Below, piece by piece: positions 1 to 12,252 of a stretch of DNA of 64,000 nucleotides. The position numbers were made by a program, and so were the translations under genes. Source of the stretch: Ornithodoros turicata (lineage: Eukaryota > Arthropoda > Arachnida > Ixodida > Argasidae); contig NC_088201.1 in assembly GCF_037126465.1 (NCBI RefSeq), positions 25,838,550-25,902,549 on the forward strand, written 5' to 3'. The notes beneath the pieces are model-generated. The model was given only the letters and a program-made list of their open reading frames with translations. It was not told where the DNA came from and did not search any database. The first letter of the stretch is position 1, and every line of letters begins with the position of its first letter.

Positions 1-2
1 AC

Positions 3-1655
3 ACCTGCGAAGTGAGTAATGGTATTGGTGCTAACCTGAAAAAGACTGTTCTGGTATCAGTCTACCAGACAGCACGGGTACAGATACTTCGTCAAAATTC
101 ATCTGTTGTAACAGGTGGTTCTGCAAATATAACATGCATCGCCACTGGAGACCATCCATTAACAGTGGTATGGATGAAGAATGAGCAGAGCATTAAGTCT
201 AGCAGCCACCTCTACGACCGTGTTATTGTATCAGATAGCAGCCATGAAGAACAGATTGTGTCGTCCCTACTGATGAAACAAGTAGAGCCATCAGATGCCG
301 GCAAATATACTTGTATTGCTCGAAACAGGTACGGAGAAAACGAGGAGACCTTTCGTTTGAATGTTCAGGAGCCACCACACCGTCCAACCGCGATAGAAGT
401 TTCAGACATATGGAGTCGTAGTGCAAGGGTCCGATGGGAAAGCCCTTTGGATTCGGCAGTTATGTCGTATGAAGTTCAATACTCATCATATCGCAATGAT
501 GCTGGATCCAGTGAGACAGTCCACGGCAGTGTCACCACGACTCTCATTCGAGATTTACATCCCGCGACAGAGTACAAAGTTACCATTTTGGCAATAAATT
601 CTGCAGGAACCAGTGAACCTTCTAGCACGGTTCGCTTCAACACAACAGAGGAAGAACCCTCAGCTGCACCCTTGAATGTACGCATCGAACGTTCTGGGGC
701 CACGTATGTATTGGTTAGTTGGAATCCACCACCCGAAAGTGACTGGAATGGAAAACTTCTAGGGTACTATATTGGCTATAGTACTGTTCCTGCCAGTGAC
801 CCAAACCCTCCAAAAACTGCTCGTTATTCCTACCATACAGTCCAGGTGGGTGAAGATAGCTTCACTCTACGTGGCCTTGTGAAAGCAACTACGTACAAAA
901 TTATTGTGAAGGCATTTAATGCTGTTGGCAATGGTCCACATTCTCCTCCCAAAGAGGTAACAACTTTGGATGGGGAATATCCACCAGCACCACTGCTTAG
1001 TGTTAGCAACCTGTATCAGGGTTCAGTACAGCTGAGCTGGATGTTTAGTTCACCAGTACAACAACATATTACTGGCTATACTTTACACTATCGACAAGAA
1101 GCTTCAGCATGGAGAGAGGTGTTTGTGGCATCAGGAAAGCAGACCACGTACCTTCTGTCTGGCTTGGACCCTTCCAAGGCCTGCCAAGTCTACCTTGTTG
1201 CACATAGTCACCTTGGAAACAGTGAGCCCAGTGATATTCTAACAGTACAGTTTGCCCATCAGAATGCTCCCCGCTCTCAGTCGCCATCGCAACAGCCATC
1301 CGAACTCCAGGAGATATTGTACATTGTGGTTCCGATCATAACAGTGACTATCATGATTGTCATCTTGGTGATTTCAGTCTGCTTCTACCTTTACATCAAG
1401 AAAACACGTCCACCACCACCACCCATCTATGCAGACTTCCCGAGGGATGCGGACTTCATGTTTGCAGTTACGGGAGACGAGGCGGCGAGTCACCATAAAG
1501 GAACACCATACTCCACGATCCGGAGGTCAACAGACAACGAAGGAATTTATGAGTCAATAGTTGACATGAGGACCTTATCTTTGCGCAGAAAACAAGCCAA
1601 CCAAAATTCGCTGAAGAAGGGGACTATAGACATTGTAGACGTCTGTGTTGTTTGA
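3..1655 (+). CDS. Short Dscam-like cell-adhesion receptor, 3' part (Ig + 3x FN3 + TM + tail)
   Basis: The frame is open from the left edge, so this is the C-terminal part of a larger protein. The first codons (TCEVSNGIG) look like the end of an upstream Ig domain. Numbering from the codon at 12, residues 21-117 form an Ig domain (Cys42, Trp54, Cys101 in DAGKYTC). Three fibronectin III domains follow at about 121-212, 217-318 and 323-415; the second has the Dscam-like WNGKLLGYYIGY. A hydrophobic membrane span covers 436-462. The cytoplasmic tail of about 85 residues has a proline run (467-471) and ends DVCVV before TGA. Ig-FN3x3-TM is the layout known for chelicerate short Dscams, thought to act in homophilic adhesion or isoform diversity. 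No intron interrupts 1.65 kb, which is unusual beside the split genes here: a giant last exon or a retrocopy. The true start and variable Ig exons lie outside the window. Confidence 0.88.
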   Translation, partial: TCEVSNGIGANLKKTVLVSVYQTARVQILRQNSSVVTGGSANITCIATGDHPLTVVWMKNEQSIKSSSHLYDRVIVSDSSHEEQIVSSLLMKQVEPSDAGKYTCIARNRYGENEETFRLNVQEPPHRPTAIEVSDIWSRSARVRWESPLDSAVMSYEVQYSSYRNDAGSSETVHGSVTTTLIRDLHPATEYKVTILAINSAGTSEPSSTVRFNTTEEEPSAAPLNVRIERSGATYVLVSWNPPPESDWNGKLLGYYIGYSTVPASDPNPPKTARYSYHTVQVGEDSFTLRGLVKATTYKIIVKAFNAVGNGPHSPPKEVTTLDGEYPPAPLLSVSNLYQGSVQLSWMFSSPVQQHITGYTLHYRQEASAWREVFVASGKQTTYLLSGLDPSKACQVYLVAHSHLGNSEPSDILTVQFAHQNAPRSQSPSQQPSELQEILYIVVPIITVTIMIVILVISVCFYLYIKKTRPPPPPIYADFPRDADFMFAVTGDEAASHHKGTPYSTIRRSTDNEGIYESIVDMRTLSLRRKQANQNSLKKGTIDIVDVCVV

Positions 1656-4600
1656 GTGACTTTCTTTTAGGGTGGTGCCTTGACTGGGTATAGAGTACAG
1701 GGGCCATTTGTGCTGGCATTTCTTCAAAACACAGATACATATGAGTTCAGAAGATATATTATGCTAAATATATGTAAAGTTTGGTACTTTGTAATAATTG
1801 CTGCGCACACATGCCGTTGACAAATGTAGTGCTGCCAAGGTGTTGTCTTAGATATTTTTGGGAGTGACAGACTTTAGAAAATGCCACTCTACTTTCAAGT
1901 GTACTGCACTATGGGTAGTGAATGCTGCTAAGCCACAGCATTTGTTTGTTCTAATTCTGAACACTTAGCTGTATGGATGCCAACTAAATGTTCAGAAAGC
2001 ACTGAAGCTTCAAAGCATAGGAAGCTTTTGTGCATTGGCCTATTACAAAAGACCTGATCAAACCACATCTTACTGTGCCTCAGCTAATGTAAATATTATT
2101 TGCTGTCTTTTAGCAGGATACAAAAATTCAACGTCATTAGCACATGCAAGGGATTTCAGTGGCGGTCCACTGATGTATCTCTCCCACGTGGCTGATATTG
2201 CCTTTGCTTACATAACTAAATTTCCCAATGCATTTTCTACCCTAATTCTTGTACTATTTACTTGAGGGCATATTGTATTAGTGTTGTACAAACCTCTATG
2301 CATAGTCACAAGAGTCTCTAGAGTTATGGACCCCCTTCCCAAAACAGGCACTGTTGGGAAGGTTCTCACATTTTCCCTCCCACATTTTGCATTTCGTTGC
2401 CCACATTTCTGTTGCAGCCTTCGCTTTCACTAGTCCTGGTCAGAAAATGGATAATGAAATGACATAATGTGCAGCAATTGGTGGCACTGTTGACACTAAT
2501 TCATAGCATGTTGTAGTGGGAGCTGTCTATACTGAAACAATGGATATTAGTTTTACTTCACACGGAGGATTCTCACAGCTGGTTTTTGTAATGCTAAACC
2601 ATACATTCTTGCATTATTACGTGGCTGATGTCATCTGCCGCAACATTACATTCGAACGTGATCTGATGTTGGATGCTGTGAGATGATCGCAGTGTTCGCT
2701 CTACTACCCTGCATTTCTTTTTTCATGTTGTTTCTTGTCTTAATACTTAATCATGTACAATATTATTTTTGAAATGCTCTTCTAGCACATTGTTGAATAA
2801 TGTGCTACATTGTGTTTCATGCTGTATTATAGCCTTTAGATTATGCTATTGCTGTACCAAATATGATTATTCTTATACCTGTAGAGAGCTGTTCTCCATT
2901 GACATGAAATGAGATAATCTTAAGGATAATTCATCAAGTAATAATTGTGAAAAACTGTACAATTACCATGTGACTTGCTCCTTCCTTTTGTTAATTCTGA
3001 ATGGAGGAAAATGTGTTTTTTTATGTGTTAACAGGGGAGCTACTCTCGTTCCTTACCAACAATTAGGCAGGACATATTTTACCATCATATTACCAGCCCT
3101 CATCTCAAGGCACTTTCACACACACATCTCACAAGCCATTATGCTTAAACTAACACACAGCATTCATTAATCCACTTCTGCATCATATGGCCATGCATTG
3201 CGCATCATTTTGATGTAAAAATTTCTAAATCATCAGCTGCAGATGATTCAAATTGTTCATAGCTAGGGTTCCGACTTTTCGGTGTTTTCATTTGGCATAA
3301 ATCAGGAGGCGCCCACCAGAGCCCTCAATTTCTGGAAATTTGTGTGTTTTTCGGAGGTTCTCCGAAAGGCATCTCCAAAAAAGTCAAAATTTTCCAGAAA
3401 TTGAAAGCTCCGGCAAACATATCCCGACCACTGCCAAATAAAAACACTGAAAAGCTGGAACCCTATTCATAGCAGAGCGGTGATGTACTGTGGTGTGTAT
3501 TTGGTTTCGAACTAGTGCTTTGTTGCAAAGGAGCAGCACCTGCCTTTGAGCTGGCGGAATACAGATCTGTAATGATGAGTAAGGATGAGTGAAAGTAAAT
3601 GGCTGCTGTAGGGGAACATCTGATTCACTGACAAGTCAGAGATTCTCAGGTATCTTTTAGCAATCACCTATGCACAATTTGGCAGTTTTCATCTTGTGGT
3701 CCTCATCCTATCTTGTCTTCTCTTTTCTTAGCATGTCCTGGGGACAGGATTTGTGTCAATCTTGTGGTAGACATATCCTGAAATGTGCTTGTAACACACC
3801 CTCGTAATGCATTTAACAATTTGTGCAAAGATGCTGCTGTTGGCAAACCCTGTCAATGAAAGGCTATTTTAAAGTTTTGCCTGTTTGCTTTTGTCACAGA
3901 CTGCCTACTTGGTGGTGGTAGTGGTGATAGGAATGAGAACAAATCACCAGCTCATCAAATACAGTCATTATTGCAACTTTTTTGTTGTTGATTGTGTGTT
4001 GCTCTGTTTGGGGAACTCGTGAAGTTTGTGCTAACTAGCCTCTTATACATTTGTCGATCTTGGTCAGAGATAAAATTATGTGAACATAGTATAGTCAGAT
4101 GAAAAACATGTGATTGCCTTTGGCTGCTCATATACGTTAATTATCGCTCACTACTACGTCATTCTTTAAACTACGCTTTTGTGCTTTTGCAGATGTGTAA
4201 CTATATTGGTACATATTTTCAGCCAAGAGGCACATGCTAGTCGTCCCATCTAGTGTATATTGATGGCTGCCTTTTACTGGAAGTACTTTTCACTACTACA
4301 CATTTTTGTGTGGTTTTAATAACTTTGTATGTTGTGTAGAACTGAAATTTGTGCAGATGGACATACTGTATATGCTTGTGAGTGCGTGTGTATACTTTGG
4401 AAAAGCATTTCATCTGCCTCTATACTCCAGAAAGAAAGAGACAGCTTATATATGGTGTATTTGGCACACCAACGGTAGTAAAGCTGGTAAACATGTGCTC
4501 GTGCCTTGCGTTGGATGCTTTAGCGTGAATTGTGCATTTATGTGTACTCATTTGCCTACAACATTAGGTTTGTACTGCACAGGTCTAGAGGGTGGCCCAA

Positions 4601-5580
4601 AAATGTGTAAAAAAAATCGCATCGCACAAAAGTGTGCAATCAATGGCACAGGACTGTAACACTTTTTCCTACCTAAAGAGCACTTTTTGATGGTTTTAAG
4701 CTTTCCCGTAATTTTTTTGGACCATAGATAAGGATGTTGACAGACGATACCTTTCTCTTTGAAAAAGTAGAATTGCACGTGTTGTTTGCCCCGTGTTGTT
4801 GCAGGCCTGTTGCGTTCTCGTGAACCTAGTTAGCTATAAAATTGAGTAAAAAATCTGTTCATTGCTTATTAGCTAAGTAGCAGCAAAAACAATTTCTGAC
4901 TTCCCACACAGACAAGGGAGACACATTATTCAGTATGTAAAGCTCATGTTCAAACGTGATAAGTGACGAATATGCTGTTTATTCTAGAAAGGAAAATGTG
5001 CCTTTGACATCAAAGCAAAGCTTGAGATCAGCAAAACTGCACAAACGAGTGGTAAAAATAGTTTGAGAGTCCATTATAGTTGACGATACATTTTTAAAAC
5101 ATCATTTTCATAGATTTCTAACAAGCACACCCTGTAGATGTATAAATCCTGTCCTCTTAACTGGGCGCCTTAGGAGGTGCCATCAGTAGAGACTGGATTT
5201 TTAGCACGTGAACCTACTTTTTGTGATGGTCCTGATACTAATATGATGTCATGAGGACTGTAAAAAGTACTTGTATGTGTTTCATTATGATAACTCTGAA
5301 TGACCTGGGATTGGCCACTCAGTAAAGACATGAATCTTACAGATTTTGTTCAATATGTGTACAATGAAGAAGTGCGATTTTTCTGCTTGTCATGTCCAAA
5401 AGCATTTCCTTTATGCCATTATGCTCGACAAACCAAACACAATACATATTTACTGTTGCCCCCTAATTTGCCCATTTTGGTAAAAATTTTGTCTGTAAAA
5501 GCTGATCTCTACATATTAAACACTGAATGTGACCATACACTTTTAAGATAAGAAACCAGTGCTGTGCATCTAATAAAATG
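1656..5580 (+). other. Probable long 3' untranslated region of the Dscam-like gene
   Basis: This is AT-rich non-coding sequence with no convincing frame. It directly follows the Dscam-like stop codon. An AATAAA hexamer at 5572-5577, shortly before the composition changes and a transposon-like end begins at 5702, is a plausible poly(A) signal; an earlier AATAAA at 3437-3442 lies inside an inserted hAT MITE and may be a decoy. The extent is inferred, not shown. Confidence 0.4.
3264..3465. mobile_element. hAT-type MITE, 202 bp, with 8 bp target duplication
   Basis: The ends are imperfect inverted repeats of about 35 bp (TAGGGTTCCgaCTTTTC at the left, its complement with aG at the right). The direct flanks TTCATAGC at 3256-3263 and 3466-3473 are identical, which is the 8 bp target duplication expected of hAT transposition. 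There is no coding capacity. It lies in the presumed 3'UTR of the Dscam-like gene and carries an AATAAA on the plus strand near its right end. Confidence 0.87.
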
Positions 5581-5701
5581 TGGTAGACAAGATTGTCCTT
5601 TCTTGCATTCACAAGACATGACTCAACAGGCACTGCATGTTTTTCAGTAATTTCCTAGTTTTGAGATAGTGATGCGTTTCCGCTCGTTGTTTTACGCATA
5701 C

Positions 5702-6000
5702 TACAGTCTAAACTCGTCATTATGACACTCGTTAACACGACGTCCTCACTTTGTGACCGGTTTTCTAGGGAACCGTTTTTTTCCCCATAGAAACCCCATG
5801 TAACTCATCCTCATTATTATGACAACTCGTTAATCCGACTGTGACTGAAATTTTGAGGACGGACCAAGGAGAACACGTGTATTCTGCCCTCGTTATTATG
5901 ACCGGCGACTGTTGACCTCGTTATGAGTCACTAGCTTGCCACAATTTGCTTCACTGACTCATCACATCGCTGCTACAACAAATATTCTCCATGCAAGGGC
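5702..6000 (+). mobile_element. Pogo/Tigger-like transposon end (remnant)
   Basis: A stretch with recurring CTCGTTATTATGAC / CTCGTTAACACGAC motifs (5715-5745, 5805-5835, 5886-5905) starts with TACAGTCTAAACTCG. This matches the style of pogo/Tigger ends (TACAGT then CTCGTTAATACGA). I cannot find the matching right end with certainty, so the limits are approximate and the element is either truncated or non-autonomous. Confidence 0.4.
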
Positions 6001-7400
6001 AGACTGTGGAAGCACAACCCGGGCTGGTTTGCACGCACATTGAGGAAATTCGTCAGCATTATCATCGGCGTCCTTGGTAGCTTTGGCAGTGCTTTATGCA
6101 TGAGCAGCATTAAGGACTGTAGCGTGGGCCTGAAGCACTACCGAAGCCACTGAGGATTCTATTGAACATTTGTACAAGCAGGCCCTGGTTGTCCGTCCAT
6201 AGAGAAAGCTAACCTTTTATTTTGTGTGTATTTTTTGAAGGTCTTAGTCCAAGTGAAGTACAGCTGGCTTCAAAACCCTCAATGATTCTCAAAAATATAG
6301 ATCTGTACTGGAAAGTAAAAACGTGCATTAGTTGTTTCAGGTGCAAAACTCACTTTGTCTTGACAGAAAAACCAACAGACAAACTGATCAAGTACACATC
6401 TATAAGCAATTTAAACCATACTTTTTCATGTGTCAGTTTTTATTACTTGCAGTCAATTTCTATCCATGACATCCTTTCAACATGCAATGACAGAAAGCAA
6501 AATCATTGCACTAAGCTGGCATTTTGGGAATTTTTAGTGCAACATCACTTTGATATACCATGATGCACACTCATGTCAAACAGACCCAGAAAGTAGACAG
6601 GCTCAAATGAGAGGATATTCCTGAACATTCCAAATGAATGTACTTTTCCCTGTAAGGAATGACTACCGATTAGTACATTACTTGCATAGTGTATATGTCG
6701 CTGACACGCCCTTGCAGTTTCATGTGTTTCCATGGTGAAACGATTCAGTAAAAATGACCTTTGGAGTAGTACACAAGAACTCTATACACCTGTAGAATAA
6801 AAATGAGTAATAAAGGAGAATGAAACTGATGAGGTATGCATGATAAAATTTAGCATCTGGTTGCACTGAACGTAGTAGTTTTGCTTTTTCAGTTCTTTTC
6901 CTCTACATCCAGTTGGTGGCCTGATGACTTTCACTTTTTTTTTCATTACTAGATCCATTAAAGCCTGTATGGTCACCATATGGTGTCACCAATGCAAGAT
7001 GCTCATCCTTCTTTCAGGATAGTCCCTGGCTACAAATTCTTGAGCACAGCTCTAAATAATTACACAAAAAGCAAAATCACGCAAAAGTCCTCTCATAAAG
7101 CAGCAGATATATAATTTGACAATGTACTGTTGACAGCTCAGTAATATATCAAGTAGTTCTCTCGTGTTTTTGATGTGTTGCATGAAAATCCTTGTACATA
7201 GCAGATTATGTTGGGAGCCCTTACTGTGGTCGCAATCTTTGTTGAAAGAAAACTGCTCTACAGACACAGATCTGGGGGGTGTAACTGGATTTCACATATT
7301 TAATTGCACAAGAAGGCCAAAAGTTCATCGTGGTAAATACTAATGTACAGAAGAATACAAAACGCAGTTATACCAACCTGTATCTAATACTGCTTGTTAT

Positions 7401-7496
7401 CAGGGCTGGCGAGATGGGGGTGATCCGGCCATGGATCCCCTGGGGGGCCCGGGCAGGACTCATCCCCGGGGTCCCTAATTTCTCTCGCCAGCCCTG
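7401..7496. mobile_element. hAT-type MITE, 96 bp, with perfect 8 bp target duplication
   Basis: Terminal inverted repeats CAGGGCTGGCGAGA and TCTCGCCAGCCCTG bound a GC-rich core. The 8 bp CTTGTTAT is duplicated exactly at 7393-7400 and 7497-7504. The CAGGG ends and 8 bp duplication identify a hAT-mobilised element. Its ends are close relatives of those at 57470-57636 and 54660-54812, so one transposase family probably moved all three. Confidence 0.92.
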
Positions 7497-8823
7497 CTTG
7501 TTATGGCTATGGGCTGTAGAGATACACAGCTCATTACATTACATAAGTCATGTAAAGCTACTGGTACGGTGGAGTACATTACCTGTCCTAGATCATCTCA
7601 CTATACAATGAGTTTCTGCTGTAACTGAAGTGCTTCAAGGACAGGTTTCAGTGGGTCCTGCTCGATCGAAACCTACACACATTGAAGCTTGATGCTACAT
7701 CACAGGGTCATTACAAGAGGCTACAGCTATTCTAGTTGTACATTTCAGACATGCAAGTGACTCACTGGAACCTTTTACAAACAGCAAGATTATGATGGGA
7801 AGCACAGATTAAAATACTATCAACTTATCTTTTTAATTGACAATGTACTACATTTTTTAGACATGAATGCGAACCCTGCACGTCAATTTCCAGCAATGAG
7901 ATCTATTTCACTATTAGCAATCAGTAGTCGATATTGGTCTCATCTAGTACGATACTTTATCAGTAATGGTAATGCCGCTCAGGATGTGAAACACCTGATG
8001 TTGATGTTGGCAAAAAAAGATAATAGGGAGAGACTAGACTACTGGGACCGAGACTAGATGACTTTCCAACTGTTTTACCAGCAGCCAGTTGGAGCATCCC
8101 AACTGGTGCATGCCCAACATACCTAACTGCAAACTGGCAAACCATCAGACATCATAAGCCAGCCTTCTTGCACAAGCCACAATTTTGGCTCAGTTAGTCA
8201 TCAGACTGCTATTGATGCACGATATATAAAGGAAGAGATATAAAAGTACATTACTCTGTAGAATTATTTCAGGGCTTGAAAGTATTGATCAAAATAGCTC
8301 AACACTGTTCCCAAATGTGCTCTGCGTCATGCATGAACATATGTGATACATTCATTAGTATTCTGAATGCCCAACATCACATTTTTACACTTCAAACACT
8401 TTTCTTTCTGGGAAATTGTCAAAAAAATTGGTTACTGGTATAAATTCAGACCAAGAAAGACAAGAAAACTGTGCATGACAGTATGCATATGTCATGACAC
8501 ACATGTCTTGAATAAAAACTTCTGACATACAAACACAAAAGATCAAATGTGGCTGATATTTGAAACACATCACAAATTAACACATAATATGCAGGAAAGA
8601 AAAACTCACGCTTGCCCTACTACTGGGAAATCAATCCATCAGTGGAATAATAGGCCAGTACCGAGGACTTCAGCTAATCAGTAAATTCAGATAAACAAAG
8701 AACAATCTGAAACTACTCCCTGCCTCTCATACCCTCAATGATCAAAGAGGTTACTTAGTTACAAGCGACTAGTTGCTGAAAAAGTACTCTACCTCAGAGT
8801 ACTTAAAACTTTAGACTGGGCCT

Positions 8824-9118
8824 GTTGGTAAGGCATGGCGGAATAAAAGCGCTAAAAACACAAATTCCCTTTCCTTCGTCGTCAACCCAATGGAAGCGCT
8901 GCTGACGCACTTGTCACCCCCCTCCGCTATCAAAAAAGCTTCCCAGATTTCTCGTTCCCTGCTATCGAAGAACCTGGCCTTTATCTGCGTGTCACCGAAC
9001 AAGGAAGGAAAGGAAATTTGTGAGCTCTTTTAAGGAACGGTTGTTGTCGAAAAATAAATGTTGTTAGTGCGCTAACTGTCTGTCCGTCGTCCTTGTGTTT
9101 TTAGCGCTTTTATTCCAC
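8824..9118. repeat. Foldback element with 30 bp arms (GCGCTAAAAACAC type)
   Basis: The left arm (about 8834-8862, GGAATAAAAGCGCTAAAAAC...) is the reverse complement of 9091-9117 (...GTTTTTAGCGCTTTTATTCC). About 230 bp lie between the arms with no good frame. It resembles the other hairpin elements in the window in having near-perfect arms and no recognisable target duplication. Confidence 0.7.
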
Positions 9119-9853
9119 TCTACCTCAGAGGCTAACTTTCAACTGTGACAAGTTAGCTGCTTCAATAACTAGTTACTTTCTTTTAGAATGACATGTTTTT
9201 CGCTGTAACTTCGGAAACAGTTTTCATTTTCTTGTACCATCTGTTGCCGAGTGGTATTCATGGGTCACATAACTGTCTTCAAGTACACTTGAAACAGTAT
9301 GGAGCTATCATCACTATTGAGAAACAGCCGTGTGTGTGATGTGGCTATTTCGTTTTTGAAAGCCTCTATGCAGCATCAGCACCTGAAGGATTTCTAAGGC
9401 GGGAAGAAAGCTGTCGAAATACAGTATTTATTTACCCCCTCAGGGCCCTAATGGTACCTGCTCTAAATAGTTTTCCTGTAATAACAAGAACTTTCGCGAG
9501 TATAGGTCGACAGGCAGATAATAGAATTTCATTTTCCATCCACTTGCACAGAGGAAAGACGCCAGGAAAAAGCTGTTTTTTCAACAGCTTGAAAAGTCTG
9601 GTTATAACATCTGTACCTCAGTGGAGCAGTTGCTGAGCGTTGTTGCTGCTCAGGTGCAACACATACATGTTCAACTTGCTGTAGCATAGAATTTGGAATA
9701 AAGATTGTTTGACGTATGTTCATGCTTTTGCCACTTAATAAGTAAATAAGTTACTTGTAACTGTAAGTTAACTAATTACTATTTGTGTAGAATAACTACA
9801 CCTGTAACTGGTAACTTTATTTGTGTAGTAACTGTAACTTAGCCACTCTTTGC

Positions 9854-9883
9854 ATGTATGTATGTATGTATGTATGTATGTAT
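9854..9883 (+). repeat. (ATGT)n microsatellite
   Basis: About seven and a half uninterrupted copies of ATGT. Confidence 0.95.
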
Positions 9884-11206
9884 TTCACTTCATACACAGA
9901 CCATACACGTACTGCCTTTGCCCACTTTGAAGCAACTTAATAGCGAGTTACATTTTCCCACAAGCATTTCCCTGTTCAAATGTTTGAAATGAGGAACAAC
10001 AGTTTACGACCATCGAGTGTTCCACAGCCATAGAAAACACTAGAACAAAGCAGGTCCTACTTCTTACTTGGGTCCTTTGCATAGCAACTAAATTTCACTC
10101 CTTATTCCTACGTGCAAATGTGTGTCTATATGACATCACATTTCTACAGGTTGTCCTGGAGCTCGCTGAGGTTTTGATTGTCTTGCCTCTAAAATTCTAT
10201 GCAATGATTAAAAAGCAAAAATTCACAGCAACATGCTTCTTGATTTGTACTGTAAACATGTACATTGTCATGCCTCAGCCTGTTGTGCCTAGATTTCCAT
10301 TTATTCTTACGCTTGTAAAATCCAATGAACCTGTTTCCCAACACTGAATTATGTAGTAGACCAGTGCTTTAGCAAATGCTTATGGACATATTCCCCACTT
10401 AGGGAATGCATAATCCAGGGTGCTCATCCGAAAGATGCATGTCTCGTATGATGTTCACAAGTTTAACAACATGTTTACTTCTCTCCAGGTGAGTGTAATT
10501 AAACTCTCTCTGTTCTGGACATTGCATCCTACTTTCAATTCAGCTTACATTAATAATTTCGTGTTGAGTTCAGGCTTGTTAACAGTAGCTGATGACGTAT
10601 GCAGCCAGTGAAATTTGCGTATGCATACCTACGACGACCTCAAGATAAAGGATCTTTAAATTAAGGGGTTTATGTTTTGTATAGTTTTGAAGCAAAATTA
10701 CCTTTGACAGGACACAGCAGAGCCTGCTGCTATGTTGACAAAGCTTCTACACGGTCTCTGTGATTTTCTGCCCATAATGCCCATCTCTGAAGTGTGGTGT
10801 TGAATATGGAGGACAGTGGAGCAAAAAACTGAAGTGGACAAGGCCAACAATCAACACCATGTGCATTTGTGCTAATGTGTAGTGTAACATATCTGTGTCT
10901 CAAACCATAACCAAAATGAAAAAAAAAAAAAAAAAAAGTGGAAACATACCATGTTTCATTATCCCACATTTTCCCACTTACGAAGCCCACTCAATGCCCC
11001 GCCTCAGCTGACAGACTCATACAAATTCCTGCACCAGTTATAGCGTGTAATTTTCACTGGGAAGACGTTACAACCTTCTGGAGCATCCTGTCTTTACATA
11101 ATTTTACACAACATAATGTTGTATGTGTCCGCTTATGAATACACAGAAAAACATTACATGGTGTTGCATGGTCCACAAAGTACATCGACCAAGACAGGAC
11201 TAGCGG

Positions 11207-12223
11207 TTATACTACTGTCAATTTTCCATCCCTATTTTCTTCCTTGCAAACTTCTTGGTGTTGCTTCAGCATCTCAAGCTGTCGCACACGCGTGTAACTA
11301 GCTGAACCAAGCAACACAAGCACATTGCTGACCCACCATAACACAGATTTCACTTGGCCAAAACAAATTACTGCAAGCACAGTTTGTGCACACGCTTTTG
11401 CTGTGCCACTAACATTGTGTGTAAGAGGCGATGTCACTTGAATTTGCAGCATTGTCACGTAGCTAATTAAGAACCCGAAGACACCGCTGACAACCATGAA
11501 GCTCCAGAAGAGAGGATCGTTCAAATACTTGAAGTTCCACACAGTCTGCACTTCTCCAAAGAGTACCACCATGGGCATGAACATCAGCAACGCATTGACG
11601 TTGTTGTAGTACGTGAGAAGTGAGACGCTGTCTCCCACAACGGGAAGCATTTTCTTTGTGCATATGCTATACAGTGATAACGTTGCACTTGCCAGAAGCC
11701 CGCAGAGAACTCCAAATACAGAGAGTGAACCCATGCGTCCTTCTTGGTTGACGCCAAGTACGAATCCCGCAACTATAACTGCACAACATAAAACGGCACG
11801 TGTCGATGTAGTCTGACGTAACACCAAGAAAGTGAAGATGACATTAAACACGGTTGTCAGGGATCGACTTACAGTGTAAAAGGCAACTCCAACGTATTTC
11901 AAACAAAGATTATTAAATGTTATCGTAGCCACGAAAAACCCCGACAGTGGTATTAGTGCTCGTAGGATATTAAAATCTAAGCCAACTTTAGGAAACCATA
12001 ATATACTGGGAAATTTTTCACTGAAAAAGCTGAGAACGAGGCACAGCAGTGTAGACACCACACACTGGAAAAACGTGATGAACAGAGGGGCGTTCAGTTT
12101 GCGATCCTTGTCCGAGAGCAGGCGGTCATTGATGAATACAAGGGAGATGGATATCGCCCAGTAAGCTGACACAACACTAGCAATGTGAACATACTTCACA
12201 ATAATTGCGCGGTCACCCATCAT
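11207..12223 (-). CDS. SLC35C1: GDP-fucose transporter 1 (SLC35C1 type), single exon
   Basis: The 338-residue frame has about ten hydrophobic spans, as in nucleotide-sugar transporters, and a length close to vertebrate SLC35C1. Diagnostic stretches are VVSAYWAISISLVFIND near the N-terminus, ITFNNLCLKYVGVAFYTVSR in the middle, LTYYNNVNALLMF, and SPLTHNVSGTAKACAQTVLA near the C-terminus, the last being the most conserved part of GDP-fucose transporters. The protein imports GDP-fucose from the cytosol into the Golgi lumen in exchange for GMP, feeding fucosylation of N-glycans and Notch. The start is at ATG 12221-12223, with a second ATG adjacent; both give the expected N-terminus. The lysine- and glutamate-rich tail (EVCKEENRDGK) is cytosolic. 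The frame is intact, with no intron. Another minus-strand frame ends 29 bp upstream. Confidence 0.95.
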   Translation of the reverse strand: MMGDRAIIVKYVHIASVVSAYWAISISLVFINDRLLSDKDRKLNAPLFITFFQCVVSTLLCLVLSFFSEKFPSILWFPKVGLDFNILRALIPLSGFFVATITFNNLCLKYVGVAFYTVSRSLTTVFNVIFTFLVLRQTTSTRAVLCCAVIVAGFVLGVNQEGRMGSLSVFGVLCGLLASATLSLYSICTKKMLPVVGDSVSLLTYYNNVNALLMFMPMVVLFGEVQTVWNFKYLNDPLFWSFMVVSGVFGFLISYVTMLQIQVTSPLTHNVSGTAKACAQTVLAVICFGQVKSVLWWVSNVLVLLGSASYTRVRQLEMLKQHQEVCKEENRDGKLTVV

Positions 12224-12252
12224 AATCGCGTCTAAGCACTACAGTAAAAGAA

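Larger units (their letters stand above)
5581..11206. other. Intergenic and repeat DNA, no gene recognised
   Basis: Apart from the listed repeats at 5702, 7401, 8824 and 9854, I see no conserved coding frame. The right part probably holds the 3'UTR of the minus-strand SLC35C1 gene; a TTTATT (AATAAA on the minus strand) at 10300-10305 is one possible poly(A) signal. An A-run at about 10919-10937 is the only other low-complexity tract. Confidence 0.5.

Noticed and set aside
12..20. Splice donor-like GTGAGTAAT at the very start of the Dscam-like frame
   Set aside because: The reading frame continues through it into well-formed Ig and FN3 domains, and TCEVSNGIG is normal Ig coding sequence.
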